From an uncultured Paracoccaceae bacterium (GTDB lineage Bacteria > Pseudomonadota > Alphaproteobacteria > Rhodobacterales > Rhodobacteraceae), in the NCBI GenBank assembly GCA_947499635.1, contig CANMPD010000001.1:124001-188000 (forward strand): a stretch of 64,000 nt of DNA, given 5' to 3'. Shown here piece after piece: positions 37,918 to 47,362 of the stretch. The first letter of the stretch is position 1. Each line of letters begins with the position of its first letter. A program made the translations under genes and the position numbers. A model generated the notes under the pieces. That model ran no database searches. It was not told the origin of the DNA and was given only the letters and a program-made list of their open reading frames with translations.

Positions 37918-38418
37918 ATGACACCTATTTTGAAAATTCCCGGTGTGGGGCCTGCTTTGGCCAAAGCTTTGCATGAGCATGGCCTCAAAAGTGCCGAGGA
38001 TGTCAAAGGGAAGACACCGGATGAATTGGCCAAAATACCAAGTATTGGTGCGAACCGCTCGAAGCGCATTATCGCAGCTGCAGATTTGTTGTTGTCGCAC
38101 GTTGTTGATGCAATAGCTGAGCCGGTCAAATCTGTTCGCGACGAAAGTATAACAGAGTCGTCAGCCCTGAAGATTGCCGAGGCCGCACGCGTTGCTGCGG
38201 AAAAGCGCGCGGCAAAAGCAGAAGCTAAGGCTGCAAAATCTGCTAAAAAGGCCGATGCACTTGCTGTAGCTTGTGCAAAGGCCAAAGAGAAGGCCAAGAG
38301 AAAAGCGAACAAGCATAAGAAAAAAGCCAAGAAAGCTATCGCAAAAGAAAAGCTGCGCGAGAAAGAAATCTTGGCGATCAAGAGCGAGAAGAAGAAAAAG
38401 AAAGGTAAAAAAAGGTAA
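37918..38418 (+). CDS. Helix-hairpin-helix protein with lysine-rich histone-H1-like tail
   Basis: A 166-residue protein. Residues 1-60 form two helix-hairpin-helix-like elements (ILKIPGVGPALAKAL, then LAKIPSIGANRSKRII), a sequence-independent DNA-binding fold. From about residue 85 the chain is almost only Lys, Ala, Glu and Arg (repeats like KAEAKAAKSAKKA and KEKAKRKANKHKKKAKK), ending KKKKKGKKR, like eukaryotic H1 and bacterial Hc1/Hc2 tails. AGGGG precedes ATG 37918. It is probably a nucleoid-associated DNA binder. No function is established for this pairing as far as I can recall. Confidence 0.75.
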   Translation: MTPILKIPGVGPALAKALHEHGLKSAEDVKGKTPDELAKIPSIGANRSKRIIAAADLLLSHVVDAIAEPVKSVRDESITESSALKIAEAARVAAEKRAAKAEAKAAKSAKKADALAVACAKAKEKAKRKANKHKKKAKKAIAKEKLREKEILAIKSEKKKKKGKKR

Positions 38419-38534
38419 AGTTGCCAGCGTAGTGATACGGCCAAAGGGGCGCGTGCACTCGTATTTTGTAACTGAGCCTATTTGAGCGTTCAGTTTGGAC
38501 GCATAAATAGGGCTGACTTTAGCTGAAATTACCA

Positions 38535-38572
38535 AGCCACAGATTTGCATATTTACATGAAAATCTGTGGCT
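38535..38572. terminator. Hairpin between HhH gene and serS
   Basis: AGCCACAGATTT (38535-38546) pairs exactly with AAATCTGTGGCT (38561-38572), loop 14 bases. There is no long T tract, but it sits between convergent genes. Confidence 0.6.
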
Positions 38573-38595
38573 CTAAGTGTTGTGCGTTTCTGGTT

Positions 38596-39888
38596 TTAAC
38601 AAAGTTCGCCTGTCGCGCGTAACGTGCATTTCCCATTAAGATAGGGGGCGAGAACTTCAGGCAGTTTTACGGATCCATCCGACTGTTGGCCATTTTCCAA
38701 AACGGCGATTAAACAACGTCCAACTGCAAGACCTGAACCGTTGAGTGTATGGACGAATTCAGGTTTGCCGCCCTCTGCAGGTTTAAAGCGTGCGTTCATC
38801 CGTCGGGCTTGGAAATCACCTGTAGTCGAGACCGAAGAAATTTCGCGGTATGTATTTTGCCCTGGAACCCACGCTTCGATGTCAAATGTACGGCGCGCGC
38901 CAAAGCCCATATCGCCGGTACATAGAACGACGGTGCGATAAGCGATCCCTAGTTTTTCCAAAATTCCCTCAGCACAGCCTAACATACGTTTTTGTTCGTC
39001 GTCAGACTGTGTGGGATGAACGATGGAAACCATTTCGACTTTTTCAAACTGATGCTGACGCAGCATGCCTGATGTGTCTTTACCAGCCGAGCCCGCCTCG
39101 GAGCGGAAACACAACGTATGTGCAGTATAGCGCAAGGGAAGGGCGGCCTCGTCCAATACATCACCAGCGACAGAATAGGTCAGCGGGACTTCGGAGGTTG
39201 GAACCAACCACCAACCATTTGTGGTCTGGTAACTGTCTTCACCAAATTTAGGTAACTTATCTGTGCCGTACATGGCCTCATCACGCACCAACACAGGGCT
39301 GTTGATCTCAGTCAGTCCGTTTTCGTCCACATGTGTGTCGATCATAAACTGTGCAAGGGCACGATGGATACGCGCGACAGCACCGCGCAGCATGACAAAA
39401 CGCGTGCCAGAAATCTTGGCAGCGGTTTCAAAATCCATTGATGCAGCGACACCTGTGATTTCAAAATGCTCGACGGGCGTAAAGTCGAATTCTGGTTTGG
39501 TGCCCCAAACCTTCACTTCGATATTGTCGTCCTCATCGGTGCCGTTTGGCACATCTTCGGCTGGTGTGTTTGGGATACGTGCCAGTATATCGGTAAGCGA
39601 AGCATCCAGCTTTTTTGCTTCTGTTTGTAATGTCGCGACAGCTGCTTTTTTGTCGGCCACTTCGCTGCGGAGGCGCTCAAATTCGACCTCGTCACCTTTG
39701 GCCTTTGCAGCACCAATAGCTTTGGCTGCTTTGTTTTGGGCAGCCTGTGCTTCTTCGGCTTCTTGGATTTTGGCGCGGCGTGCCTCGTCCGCTTCTAAGA
39801 TTTGCGACGACAGAGCAGCATCTCCACGACGCGCCAAGGCAGCGTCAAAAGCGGCCGGGTTTTCGCGAATTGCGCGGATGTCATGCAT
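38596..39888 (-). CDS. serS: Seryl-tRNA synthetase
   Basis: A 430-residue class II aminoacyl-tRNA synthetase charging tRNA-Ser (and tRNA-Sec). The N-terminal coiled-coil tRNA-binding arm (residues about 25-105, [17 protein letters not shown] onward) is followed by motif 2 ([28 protein letters not shown]) and motif 3 ([17 protein letters not shown]). The N-terminus [18 protein letters not shown] is canonical. It stands alone. Confidence 0.96.
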   Translation of the reverse strand: MHDIRAIRENPAAFDAALARRGDAALSSQILEADEARRAKIQEAEEAQAAQNKAAKAIGAAKAKGDEVEFERLRSEVADKKAAVATLQTEAKKLDASLTDILARIPNTPAEDVPNGTDEDDNIEVKVWGTKPEFDFTPVEHFEITGVAASMDFETAAKISGTRFVMLRGAVARIHRALAQFMIDTHVDENGLTEINSPVLVRDEAMYGTDKLPKFGEDSYQTTNGWWLVPTSEVPLTYSVAGDVLDEAALPLRYTAHTLCFRSEAGSAGKDTSGMLRQHQFEKVEMVSIVHPTQSDDEQKRMLGCAEGILEKLGIAYRTVVLCTGDMGFGARRTFDIEAWVPGQNTYREISSVSTTGDFQARRMNARFKPAEGGKPEFVHTLNGSGLAVGRCLIAVLENGQQSDGSVKLPEVLAPYLNGKCTLRATGELC

Positions 39889-40331
39889 GGGTCTGCTCCT
39901 GTCATGCGGTTTGAATCAATGGATAAAGCTATGCCCTAGAGTAGAGGCGAGGGGAAGAGAGAGAACCCAAATTATCTGATCGCCTTGCTCGGATCACGTT
40001 TCCGCAGAGAACAATATTTGCGCGATCAGAAAGCGAATTTGTGATTATGTTTTATGCATGCTCTCACATGCACAGTAATCAACGCTCTGGTGTCTCTGAA
40101 CAGGGCTGGATGTAAAAAGATTTGAGAAATAAGCGATGTTAATCGTATCTCGATAGCGCCTTTCAGGAATGTTCCCCCTTGCCGCATGTCGCTTTGCAGT
40201 GACGACAGCCTGTGCTGGCTTGCAAAGCCCCAATACAGCGCATAGGTTCCTGTCGAATTGCAGGGCGTGATCCGCGTCGCTGTTACAGGAATAGGCCTGA
40301 CCAATCAGGTTCGAGACAAAGGAATACCTCG
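39889..40331. other. Intergenic region and structured leader upstream of yajC
   Basis: Divergent upstream regions of serS and yajC. Near yajC, TTCCTGT (about 40249-40255) and ACAGGAA (about 40285-40291) are complementary with 29 bases between, and CCTGACCAATCAGG (about 40296-40309) is a small hairpin. No named RNA family is recognised. A minus-strand frame at 40026-40304 has no domain and is not called. Confidence 0.35.
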
Positions 40332-40610
40332 ATGGAGCAAATTGCCCAGTTCGTCCCCCTTATTCTGATCTTCGCGATCATGTATTTTCTTCTCATTCGT
40401 CCACAACAGAAGAAGGTCAAAGAGCATCAAAGTATGGTCGAAGCCCTGCGCCGCGGAGACCAAGTGGTTACCCAAGGCGGGGTAATTGGGAAAGTGTCCA
40501 AGGTTAAGGACGACGGTGAAATTGAGGTTGAGATCGCTGACGGCGTCAAAGTGCGTGTGGTAAAATCCACAATTGCACAAGTTTTGACCAAGACTGAGCC
40601 TGCGTCTTAA
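40332..40610 (+). CDS. yajC: Sec translocon accessory protein YajC
   Basis: A 92-residue single-span inner membrane protein of the SecDF-YajC complex. Hallmarks are the hydrophobic stretch FVPLILIFAIMYFLLI, then RPQQKKVKEHQSMVEALRRGDQVVTQGGVIGKV. ATG 40332 gives the conserved N-terminus; the frame is open from 40212 but has no site there. It is followed by secD 51 bases later. Confidence 0.95.
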   Translation: MEQIAQFVPLILIFAIMYFLLIRPQQKKVKEHQSMVEALRRGDQVVTQGGVIGKVSKVKDDGEIEVEIADGVKVRVVKSTIAQVLTKTEPAS

Positions 40611-40661
40611 GACTTAGGTCAATTTCACAATCCACGGATAACCCCTTATAAAGGCAGGGTA

Positions 40662-42326
40662 ATGATACAAATTGAAACCTGGCAAAGGGTTCTCATCTGG
40701 CTCACATGTGTTGTGGGCCTTTTGTTGGCTCTGCCCAATGGGTTTTACACCCGTGTTGAAACCGCGAATGATGCTCAGGCGGCTATTGAATTAGGCGCAG
40801 ATACGCCAGCCAATCGTGAGGTTGCAGCGCAATGGCCGTCATTCTTGCCTTCTGGATTGGTAAACCTTGGTCTCGATCTGCGTGGTGGTGCACATCTGTT
40901 GGCCGAAGTGAAGGTCGGGGATGTTTACCAAAGCCGAATGGATGCATTATGGCCGGATGTGAGAACTGCCCTGCGGGCCGAACGAGCAACCGTTGGAACC
41001 TTCCGTCGTGATCCAGATGCCCCGGAAGGTGTGATTCGACTGCGCATTTCACAATCTGACGGAATGGCGCGTGCACTCGAGGTTCTGCGTGGCTTGGCAA
41101 ATCCGATCACGACACTGGCGGGCGCTGGTGGCTTTGATCTGGATGTGAGTGGATCTGGTGATATTGTTACTATTCAGCTGTCGGATGCTGAAAAGCTTGC
41201 ATCGGATGACCGGACGGTACGCCAATCTTTAGAGATTATCCGTCGTCGTATCGATGAGGTCGGCACGCGTGAGCCAACAATCCAACGTCAGGGTTCAGAT
41301 CGTATCTTGATCCAAGTGCCTGGTATCGGCTCGGCGGCAGAACTTAAGGCGATTATCGGCACAACCGCACAGTTGACCTTTAACCCGGTTGTTGGACGTG
41401 GCAGCGATGCCGATGCGCGTCCGGGTGTTGGGAACAAAGTTATCCCGTCTTTGGATGAACCAGGAGTATATTACACAGTTGAGGTCGCACCCGTTGTGAC
41501 CGGCGAAGAGCTGGTGGATGCGCAACCGGCGTTTGATCAAAACAGTCGCCCGGCCGTAAACTTCCGATTTAACACATCTGGCGCACGTAAATTCGGTGAT
41601 TACACAGCTGAAAATATCGGACAACCGTTTGCTATCGTCTTAGATGACGAGGTGATCTCCGCGCCGGTTATTCAATCTCATATTCCGGGTGGCTCAGGTA
41701 TTATCACCGGTAACTTTGGCGTCGAAGAAAGTACGAATCTTGCTGTGCTGTTGCGCGCTGGCGCATTGCCCGCAGAGCTGGAGTTTCTAGAAGAGCGCAC
41801 CATCGGTCCTGAGCTTGGGCAAGACAGTATTGATGCCGGGAAGGTTGCCACTGCTGTTGCCTTTGCGGCGGTGCTTGTCTTTATGCTGCTAAGTTACGGT
41901 CTGTTTGGGTTGTTTGCGAACTTTGCACTTATCATCAACGTCTGTTTGATTTTTGGCGTGCTCAGCTTGATCGGAGGAACACTGACCCTGCCTGGTATTG
42001 CAGGTATCGTTCTGACGGTTGGTATGGCTGTGGATGCAAATGTTCTGATTTTTGAGCGTATTCGTGAAGAAATCAGAGCGGGCCGTGGTCCGGCAAAAGC
42101 GATTGATGAGGGCTATTCAAAAGCGCTTTCAGCAATTGTAGACGCGAATATCACGACATTCATCACAGCCGTAATTCTATTTGTAGCGGGATCTGGCCCT
42201 GTACGTGGTTTTGCGATTACGTTGGGACTCGGGATTATGACATCAGTGTTCACTGCGATTTATGTGACGCGTTTGTTTGTGGTGATATGGTTTGAACGCC
42301 GTCGCCCTAAAGCCATTGAGGTGTAA
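40662..42326 (+). CDS. secD: Protein translocase subunit SecD
   Basis: A 554-residue RND-type inner membrane protein that uses the proton gradient to aid release of exported proteins in the periplasm. The N-terminal helix is followed by the D1 motif LGLDLRGGAHLL, the P1 domain, and the GTVGMAVDANVLIFERIREE-like motif region (VLTVGMAVDANVLIFERIREE) in helix 4. Six helices are visible. Start ATG 40662. Confidence 0.96.
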   Translation: MIQIETWQRVLIWLTCVVGLLLALPNGFYTRVETANDAQAAIELGADTPANREVAAQWPSFLPSGLVNLGLDLRGGAHLLAEVKVGDVYQSRMDALWPDVRTALRAERATVGTFRRDPDAPEGVIRLRISQSDGMARALEVLRGLANPITTLAGAGGFDLDVSGSGDIVTIQLSDAEKLASDDRTVRQSLEIIRRRIDEVGTREPTIQRQGSDRILIQVPGIGSAAELKAIIGTTAQLTFNPVVGRGSDADARPGVGNKVIPSLDEPGVYYTVEVAPVVTGEELVDAQPAFDQNSRPAVNFRFNTSGARKFGDYTAENIGQPFAIVLDDEVISAPVIQSHIPGGSGIITGNFGVEESTNLAVLLRAGALPAELEFLEERTIGPELGQDSIDAGKVATAVAFAAVLVFMLLSYGLFGLFANFALIINVCLIFGVLSLIGGTLTLPGIAGIVLTVGMAVDANVLIFERIREEIRAGRGPAKAIDEGYSKALSAIVDANITTFITAVILFVAGSGPVRGFAITLGLGIMTSVFTAIYVTRLFVVIWFERRRPKAIEV

Positions 42327-42330
42327 GATT

Positions 42331-43299
42331 ATGCGGTTAAAACTTATTCCCGAAAACACCTCGTTTGATTTCTTTAGTCGCTGGAAACTCTGGCTAGGGG
42401 CTTCAGCGATTATGGTGATCGTTGGCTTTACCTCCTTTATGCTGCAAGGCCTGAACTTTGGCATTGATTTTCGCGGCGGGACAACGATTAGAACCGAGGC
42501 GACCAAAGCACTTGACGTAGGGGGATATCGCGATGCGATTGCACCCTTAGGCCTGGGTGATGTCACGATCACCGAAGTCTTTGATCCAAGTTTTGAAGAT
42601 AATCAACACGTAGCGATGATCCGCATCCAAGCACAAGCCGATGGAGAAGCATTGGACAGTGCCGTGATCGCCCAAGTTCAAGATGCCTTAAGTGGTGTCG
42701 CACCGGGAATTAAATTTATTTCCGTTGAAAGCGTGGGGCCCAAGGTCTCGGGTGAACTGGTTCAAACTGCAGCACTTGCTGTGCTTTTTGCGATTGGTGC
42801 AGTGTTGGTTTACATCTGGATGCGGTTTGAGTGGCAGTTCGCCCTGGGGGCCGTTGTTGCATTGGTGCACGATGTGATCTTGACGATCGGCGTCTTCTCG
42901 GAACTACAAATCCGATTTGATTTGGCGATCATTGCAGCGCTTTTGACGATTGTTGGCTATTCGCTAAACGATACGGTTGTTGTCTTTGATCGGGTGCGTG
43001 AAAATTTACGCCGGTACAAGAAAAAACCATTGTCTGAGGTGCTCAACATTTCAATCAATGAAACACTAAGCCGTACGTTGATGACCTCTGTAACCACTTT
43101 GTTGGCATTGATTTCGCTTTATGTTTTGGGTGGTGACGTGATCCGTGGTTTTGTCTTTGCTATGATCTGGGGTGTCATTGTTGGTACATACTCGTCCGTG
43201 TTTGTTGCATCGACGATTCTGCTGTGGTTAGGTGTTAAAAGAGACTGGAATAAACCGAGTACACCTACAGGAAATCAATTTGCTAATATTGACGCGTAA
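42331..43299 (+). CDS. secF: Protein translocase subunit SecF
   Basis: A 322-residue partner of SecD. The features LNFGIDFRGGTTI, VGPKVSGELV and GYSLNDTVVVFDRVREN (helix 4) are characteristic, followed by LSRTLMTSVTTLLALISLYVLGG. ATG 42331 lies 4 bases after the secD stop; an upstream frame start inside secD is rejected. Confidence 0.96.
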   Translation: MRLKLIPENTSFDFFSRWKLWLGASAIMVIVGFTSFMLQGLNFGIDFRGGTTIRTEATKALDVGGYRDAIAPLGLGDVTITEVFDPSFEDNQHVAMIRIQAQADGEALDSAVIAQVQDALSGVAPGIKFISVESVGPKVSGELVQTAALAVLFAIGAVLVYIWMRFEWQFALGAVVALVHDVILTIGVFSELQIRFDLAIIAALLTIVGYSLNDTVVVFDRVRENLRRYKKKPLSEVLNISINETLSRTLMTSVTTLLALISLYVLGGDVIRGFVFAMIWGVIVGTYSSVFVASTILLWLGVKRDWNKPSTPTGNQFANIDA

Positions 43300-43311
43300 C
43301 GTTGTGAAAAT

Positions 43312-44070
43312 ATGATGATACCGGATGGCCTGATGAGCGTGTTTGAGACACCCGGATTTTGGTGGCTCGTCCTGACTATATCGGTTTCTGGTATCGTACG
43401 CGGGTTTTCAGGATTTGGGACGGGAATGATTTTTATTCCCGTCGCAGGTCAGTTCCTCAAACCGAGTGATGTTGTCCTGTTGTCTGCGCTGTTGGGGGTT
43501 GCATCCACCTTGCCGCTTTTGCCCAACGCTTGGCGCATAGGCGAACGCAAAGATGTTGGCGTACTTGTTCTTGCCGCATGTGTAACCGTTCCTATTGGTG
43601 TTTGGGTGTTAACTCAGGCGGATACGCTGGTTTTACGATGGGTGGTTTCTATCGTAATATTTGTTGCATTGGTTACGCTCGTTTCTGGGTGGCGCCATAG
43701 CGGTGCTCTTGGAATAACTGGGCGTCTTAGTGTTGGCGGGACGGCAGGGTTTCTTGGTGGGCTTGTTGGGCTAACAGGGCCCGTTATTGTTGTGTTCAAC
43801 TTATCAAGCCCAAGTGGGATCGCCACTGTTCGGGCTAATACCATCTTGTTTTTGGTTGCGTTGGATTTGGCTGTTACAGTTAACATTTTCAGAACCGGCG
43901 CCGACATGGGACAAATGTTGTGGCTGGGCGGTGTTTTACTCATTCCCTACACCGTTACGATATTATTGGGGCAGTCTCTCTTTAACCCAGCTCGCGAAAG
44001 ACTGTATCGGGTTGCGGCCTATTCCGTCATTGGGGTTGCTGTGCTAACAAGTTTACCAATATTCGACTAG
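43312..44070 (+). CDS. TauE/SafE family membrane transporter
   Basis: A 252-residue integral membrane protein with eight or so hydrophobic segments and the family repeat signature GIVRGFSGFGTGMIFIPVAGQ and GGTAGFLGGLVGLTGPVIVVF. Members export sulfite, sulfoacetate or other anions. It lies 12 bases after secF, so it is probably transcribed with the Sec and Ccm genes. The substrate is unknown. The start may be 43312 or 43315 (two ATGs in tandem). Confidence 0.88.
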   Translation: MMIPDGLMSVFETPGFWWLVLTISVSGIVRGFSGFGTGMIFIPVAGQFLKPSDVVLLSALLGVASTLPLLPNAWRIGERKDVGVLVLAACVTVPIGVWVLTQADTLVLRWVVSIVIFVALVTLVSGWRHSGALGITGRLSVGGTAGFLGGLVGLTGPVIVVFNLSSPSGIATVRANTILFLVALDLAVTVNIFRTGADMGQMLWLGGVLLIPYTVTILLGQSLFNPARERLYRVAAYSVIGVAVLTSLPIFD

Positions 44071-44089
44071 TCTCTAAAGGAGCCTGCAT

Positions 44090-44443
44090 ATGCGTCTGAA
44101 CGAAGTGGTCTTTTCCGATGCTCAGCCGGTGGATGGATATGGACAGGGCTTTTTTCGCGTTGGGGGGACAGTTTATAATGGCGCTGTTATCACCAGTGCT
44201 GCAGGGACACGGATCTGGGACGGTTTTCAGGACAAAGAGCCGTTGCTTGGGTTCGCTGGAAATATTGATGTTCTCTTTGTCGGAACCGGTTCAGAGATAG
44301 CTCATATTCCGGCGGAACTGCGCCACGAATTGGAAGCCGCCGGCATTGGTGTCGAAATTATGAATTCCCCCGCGGCTTGCCGGACATATAATGTTTTATT
44401 GTCCGAAGGGAGACGGATCGCACTTGCAGTCTTGCCAATTTGA
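44090..44443 (+). CDS. Mth938-like domain protein
   Basis: A 117-residue protein of the Mth938/NDUFAF3 (PF04430) family. Motifs: YGQGFFRVGGTVYNGAVI, LFVGTGSEIAHIPAELRHELEAAGIGVEIMNSPAACRTYNVLLSEGRRIALAVLPI. The mitochondrial homologue is an assembly factor of complex I; the bacterial role is not known. Its position between secF and ccmA is typical for Rhodobacterales. AAAGGAG lies upstream. Confidence 0.9.
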   Translation: MRLNEVVFSDAQPVDGYGQGFFRVGGTVYNGAVITSAAGTRIWDGFQDKEPLLGFAGNIDVLFVGTGSEIAHIPAELRHELEAAGIGVEIMNSPAACRTYNVLLSEGRRIALAVLPI

Positions 44444-44508
44444 TCCAGCGCAAAGACCAGATGAAAAGGTTCGGTTTTAACGCAGACTATTAATGTGGCG
44501 GGTTGGCG

Positions 44509-45150
44509 ATGAAACAAGAGACTATGGATACCTTGTTATCGGTACATGAGCTGAGTGTCGCACGTGGTGGGCTTTCTATTCTGTGTGATGTTTCCTTTGA
44601 TCTATTCCCAGGTCAGGCGCTTGTCTTGCGAGGACGTAATGGAATTGGCAAAACAACACTTTTGCGTTGTCTTGCGGGATTACAGCCGGTGTTGAATGGG
44701 ACAATTGATGTGGGCGCTGATGCGATCGCCTATGCAAGTCATGCAGACGGAATAAAGTCGATGTTAAGCGTCGCGGAAAACCTTAGATTTTGGGCACAGG
44801 TTTTTGGTACCACAGATATCGAGACAGCACTGGTTGCGTTTGATCTTGTGGCTTTACGCGATCGTATGGCGGGTACATTGTCCGCAGGGCAGAAAAGACG
44901 CTTGTCTCTTGCGCGTCTCGTTGTGTCGGGCCGTCCGATCTGGGCGTTAGACGAACCGACGGTTAGTTTAGATCAGGCATCCTGTCTCCTGTTTGCGCAG
45001 GCGGTACAAACGCATCTTGATGCGGCAGGGGCTGCAATAATAGCGACGCATATCGATTTGGGCGTCAATGGGCAGGTACTTCAACTTGATCCTTATGCTG
45101 CGACTTCAAATACAGGCGTCCCCAGCGGATTTGATGAGGCCTTTTTATGA
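44509..45150 (+). CDS. ccmA: Heme exporter ATPase CcmA
   Basis: The ATPase of the CcmABCD module, which drives release of holo-CcmE in cytochrome c maturation. Walker [10 protein letters not shown], signature [14 protein letters not shown] and Walker [14 protein letters not shown] are present. I used ATG 44509; ATG 44521 with AAGAG upstream is an equally good alternative. Overlaps ccmB by 4 bases. Confidence 0.94.
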   Translation: MKQETMDTLLSVHELSVARGGLSILCDVSFDLFPGQALVLRGRNGIGKTTLLRCLAGLQPVLNGTIDVGADAIAYASHADGIKSMLSVAENLRFWAQVFGTTDIETALVAFDLVALRDRMAGTLSAGQKRRLSLARLVVSGRPIWALDEPTVSLDQASCLLFAQAVQTHLDAAGAAIIATHIDLGVNGQVLQLDPYAATSNTGVPSGFDEAFL

Positions 45151-45803
45151 GAGCACTTCTGATCCGTGACCTGCGCTTGGCAATGCGCGCCGGTGGTGGT
45201 TTTGGTTTGGGGTTGGCCTTTTTTTTGATTGTCGTTGTCCTCGTGCCTTTCGCAGTCGGTCCAGATACATCCGCTTTGGCTGTGATTGCACCGGGGATAT
45301 TATGGTTGGGAGCCTTGCTGTCCTGCCTTCTTTCATTGGATCGCATACTTGCTTTGGATTGGGAGGATGGTTCGCTTGATCTGTTGGCAACGTCACCTTT
45401 ACCACTTGAAGCCGTTATGGGGGTGAAGGCTGTTGTTCATTGGCTAACAACCGGAGTGCCGCTGGTCTTGGCCGCACCGGTTTTAGGAATATTGCTTAAC
45501 CTTCCGTCACAAGGGATTATTTGGATTATGTTGAGCTTGGGGCTTGGGACACCAGCGCTTTCGATCATTGGGGTCTTTGGAGCTGCGCTGACTGTTGGGT
45601 TCAAACGTGGCGGGCTGTTATTGTCTTTACTCGTTATGCCGCTTTACGTACCCACTTTGATTTTCGGAGCCGAGGTTGCGCGCCGAGGATCCCAAGGAAT
45701 GGCAGTAGAGACGCCTTTTGTGATGTTAGCAGGGATCACTGCCGGCAGTCTGGCTTTAATGCCGATTGCTTGTGCTGCGGTTGTACGAGTTAATTTGCGT
45801 TAA
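45147..45803 (+). CDS. ccmB: Heme exporter protein CcmB
   Basis: A 218-residue inner membrane protein with six hydrophobic helices, paired with CcmA. The N-terminus [24 protein letters not shown] and the [25 protein letters not shown] loop are characteristic. Start ATG overlaps the ccmA stop. Confidence 0.94.
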   Translation: MRALLIRDLRLAMRAGGGFGLGLAFFLIVVVLVPFAVGPDTSALAVIAPGILWLGALLSCLLSLDRILALDWEDGSLDLLATSPLPLEAVMGVKAVVHWLTTGVPLVLAAPVLGILLNLPSQGIIWIMLSLGLGTPALSIIGVFGAALTVGFKRGGLLLSLLVMPLYVPTLIFGAEVARRGSQGMAVETPFVMLAGITAGSLALMPIACAAVVRVNLR

Positions 45804-45846
45804 AGTCATGTTGGAACAAAAACAAAAAGAAAGCACAAAGAAGCCT

Positions 45847-46578
45847 ATGTCGATTTGGGAATACGCTAATCCAACAAAGTTCTTACGCCTGTCCGCGCGA
45901 CTTCTACCTGTTTTGTGGATCTGTGCAGCGACCTTTATTGTAGGTGGACTGATTTGGGGGTTTTTCTTTACCCCAGATGATTATCGCCAAGGTTCTACGG
46001 TCAAGATTATATACCTGCATGTTCCATCGGCCCTCATGGCGATAAATGCTTGGTTTATGATGCTTGTTTCATCTCTGGTCTGGGTTGTCCGACGTCATCA
46101 CGTGAGTGCCTTGGCGGCCAAAGCTGCAGCACCTGTAGGATTGGTCATGACATTGATTGCTTTGTTAACTGGTGCGATTTGGGGACAGCCGATGTGGGGG
46201 ACATGGTGGGCATGGGATCCGCGTCTTACGTCGTTTCTAGTGCTGTTTTTGTTTTATGTCGGATATATTGCGTTGTGGCAGGCCGTTGATGACTCGGATG
46301 CGGCGGCGGATCTAACCTCTATTTTATGTTTGGTCGGATCTGTCTTTGCAGTGCTTAGCCGATATGCCGTCAATTTTTGGAACCAAGGCTTACACCAAGG
46401 GGCGTCGTTATCGCTGGACAAGGAAAAAAATGTCGCCGATGTTTTCGCTTATCCTTTATATATGTGTATGGCAGGCTTCATACTTTTGTTTCTTGCATTG
46501 GTATTCTACCGCACAGGAACGGAGATCCGCCTGCGTAGAATTGCGGCACTGATCGCGCGGGAAAGACGGGTGATATGA
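45847..46578 (+). CDS. ccmC: Heme handling protein CcmC
   Basis: A 243-residue inner membrane protein that delivers heme to CcmE. The tryptophan-rich motif GTWWAWDPRLTS lies in the middle, with His residues in flanking loops (YLHVPSA, GLHQGAS) as heme ligands. Six helices are visible. MSIWEYANPTKFLRL is the conserved start at 45847; ATG 45808 in frame adds 13 Lys-rich residues. 4-base overlap with ccmD. Confidence 0.94.
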   Translation: MSIWEYANPTKFLRLSARLLPVLWICAATFIVGGLIWGFFFTPDDYRQGSTVKIIYLHVPSALMAINAWFMMLVSSLVWVVRRHHVSALAAKAAAPVGLVMTLIALLTGAIWGQPMWGTWWAWDPRLTSFLVLFLFYVGYIALWQAVDDSDAAADLTSILCLVGSVFAVLSRYAVNFWNQGLHQGASLSLDKEKNVADVFAYPLYMCMAGFILLFLALVFYRTGTEIRLRRIAALIARERRVI

Positions 46579-46727
46579 TGCCTGATCTAGGAAAATATGA
46601 GAATATCGTGATTTCAGCTTACGCTGGGGCGCTGTTTCTTTTGTGTGTTTTAATCGCTGTTACGCTTTGGCAGGGACGACGTGTCAAAGCTCAGTTGAAT
46701 GCAATTGAGGCGCGGCGCGATGACTAA
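46575..46727 (+). CDS. ccmD: Heme exporter protein CcmD (small)
   Basis: A 50-codon gene starting ATGATG at 46575 and overlapping the ccmC stop. The product is a single-span protein, PDLGKYENIVISAYAG followed by a hydrophobic helix (ALFLLCVLIAVTLW) and a basic tail, the normal form of CcmD, which stabilises the CcmABC-CcmE complex. Its stop overlaps the ccmG ATG. Confidence 0.93.
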   Translation: MMPDLGKYENIVISAYAGALFLLCVLIAVTLWQGRRVKAQLNAIEARRDD

Positions 46728-47256
46728 GTTATCGCCAATTATGATACTTCCCGTACTCGCTTTCAGCGGCTTTGTTGGGCTTGCAGTATTTGGTATGGGG
46801 CGCGAAGATCGTGACAGTTTACCCTCTGCACATGCAGGTAAAACGGCGCCGCATGTTACGTTGACCACATTTGGAGAGAAACCAATTTGGGATAGTGAAA
46901 CACTGCGTGATGGGAACCTGAAACTGGTGAATTATTGGGCGAGTTGGTGTGGCCCATGTCGGGTTGAACATCCAAACCTCACCAAGCTTGCCAGTCAAGG
47001 AATGGCAATTTATGGTGTGAATTATAAAGACCAACCAGCGCAAGCAACTGCTTTTCTTGAGGATCTTGGCGATCCCTACACAGCACAAGGCATCGATGCC
47101 CAAGGGCGTATGGCACTTGATTGGGGTGTTTATGGTGTTCCCGAAACCTATCTCGTTGATGGGGAAGGAACAATTATTTTGCGGATTGCTGGGCCTGTAA
47201 CTCAACGTGTTATTTCAACAATCCTCCAACCCGCAATAGAAAATATATCACCTTAG
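46720..47256 (+). CDS. ccmG: Thiol:disulfide reductase CcmG (DsbE)
   Basis: A 178-residue membrane-tethered thioredoxin-like protein that keeps apocytochrome c cysteines reduced. The anchor is near residues 8-28 (IMILPVLAFSGFVGLAVFGM), and the active site is NYWASWCGPCRVEHP. The GVYGVPETYLVD cis-Pro loop is typical. ATG 46720 overlaps ccmD as ATGACTAA. Confidence 0.94.
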   Translation: MTKLSPIMILPVLAFSGFVGLAVFGMGREDRDSLPSAHAGKTAPHVTLTTFGEKPIWDSETLRDGNLKLVNYWASWCGPCRVEHPNLTKLASQGMAIYGVNYKDQPAQATAFLEDLGDPYTAQGIDAQGRMALDWGVYGVPETYLVDGEGTIILRIAGPVTQRVISTILQPAIENISP

Positions 47257-47362
47257 ATCTGATCACGGGCCGTGTGATACACGAGAGTGTTAATAAGGCT
47301 TGATTGGAAAAAACAATCGGTTCTCTTTAGATCTAAAACCCTAGACGCAAGTGGAGCTGTTG

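Noticed and set aside
37893-38444. Minus-strand ORF of 183 residues rich in Phe and Leu
   Set aside because: It is the mirror of the Lys/Ala-rich tail of the HhH gene, where Lys codons read as Phe/Leu on the other strand.
39263-39979. Plus-strand ORF of 238 residues opposite serS
   Set aside because: Alanine/serine-rich shadow of the SerS coiled-coil arm.
40026-40304. Minus-strand ORF between serS and yajC
   Set aside because: No recognisable motif, no ribosome binding site, and it lies in an apparent promoter region.
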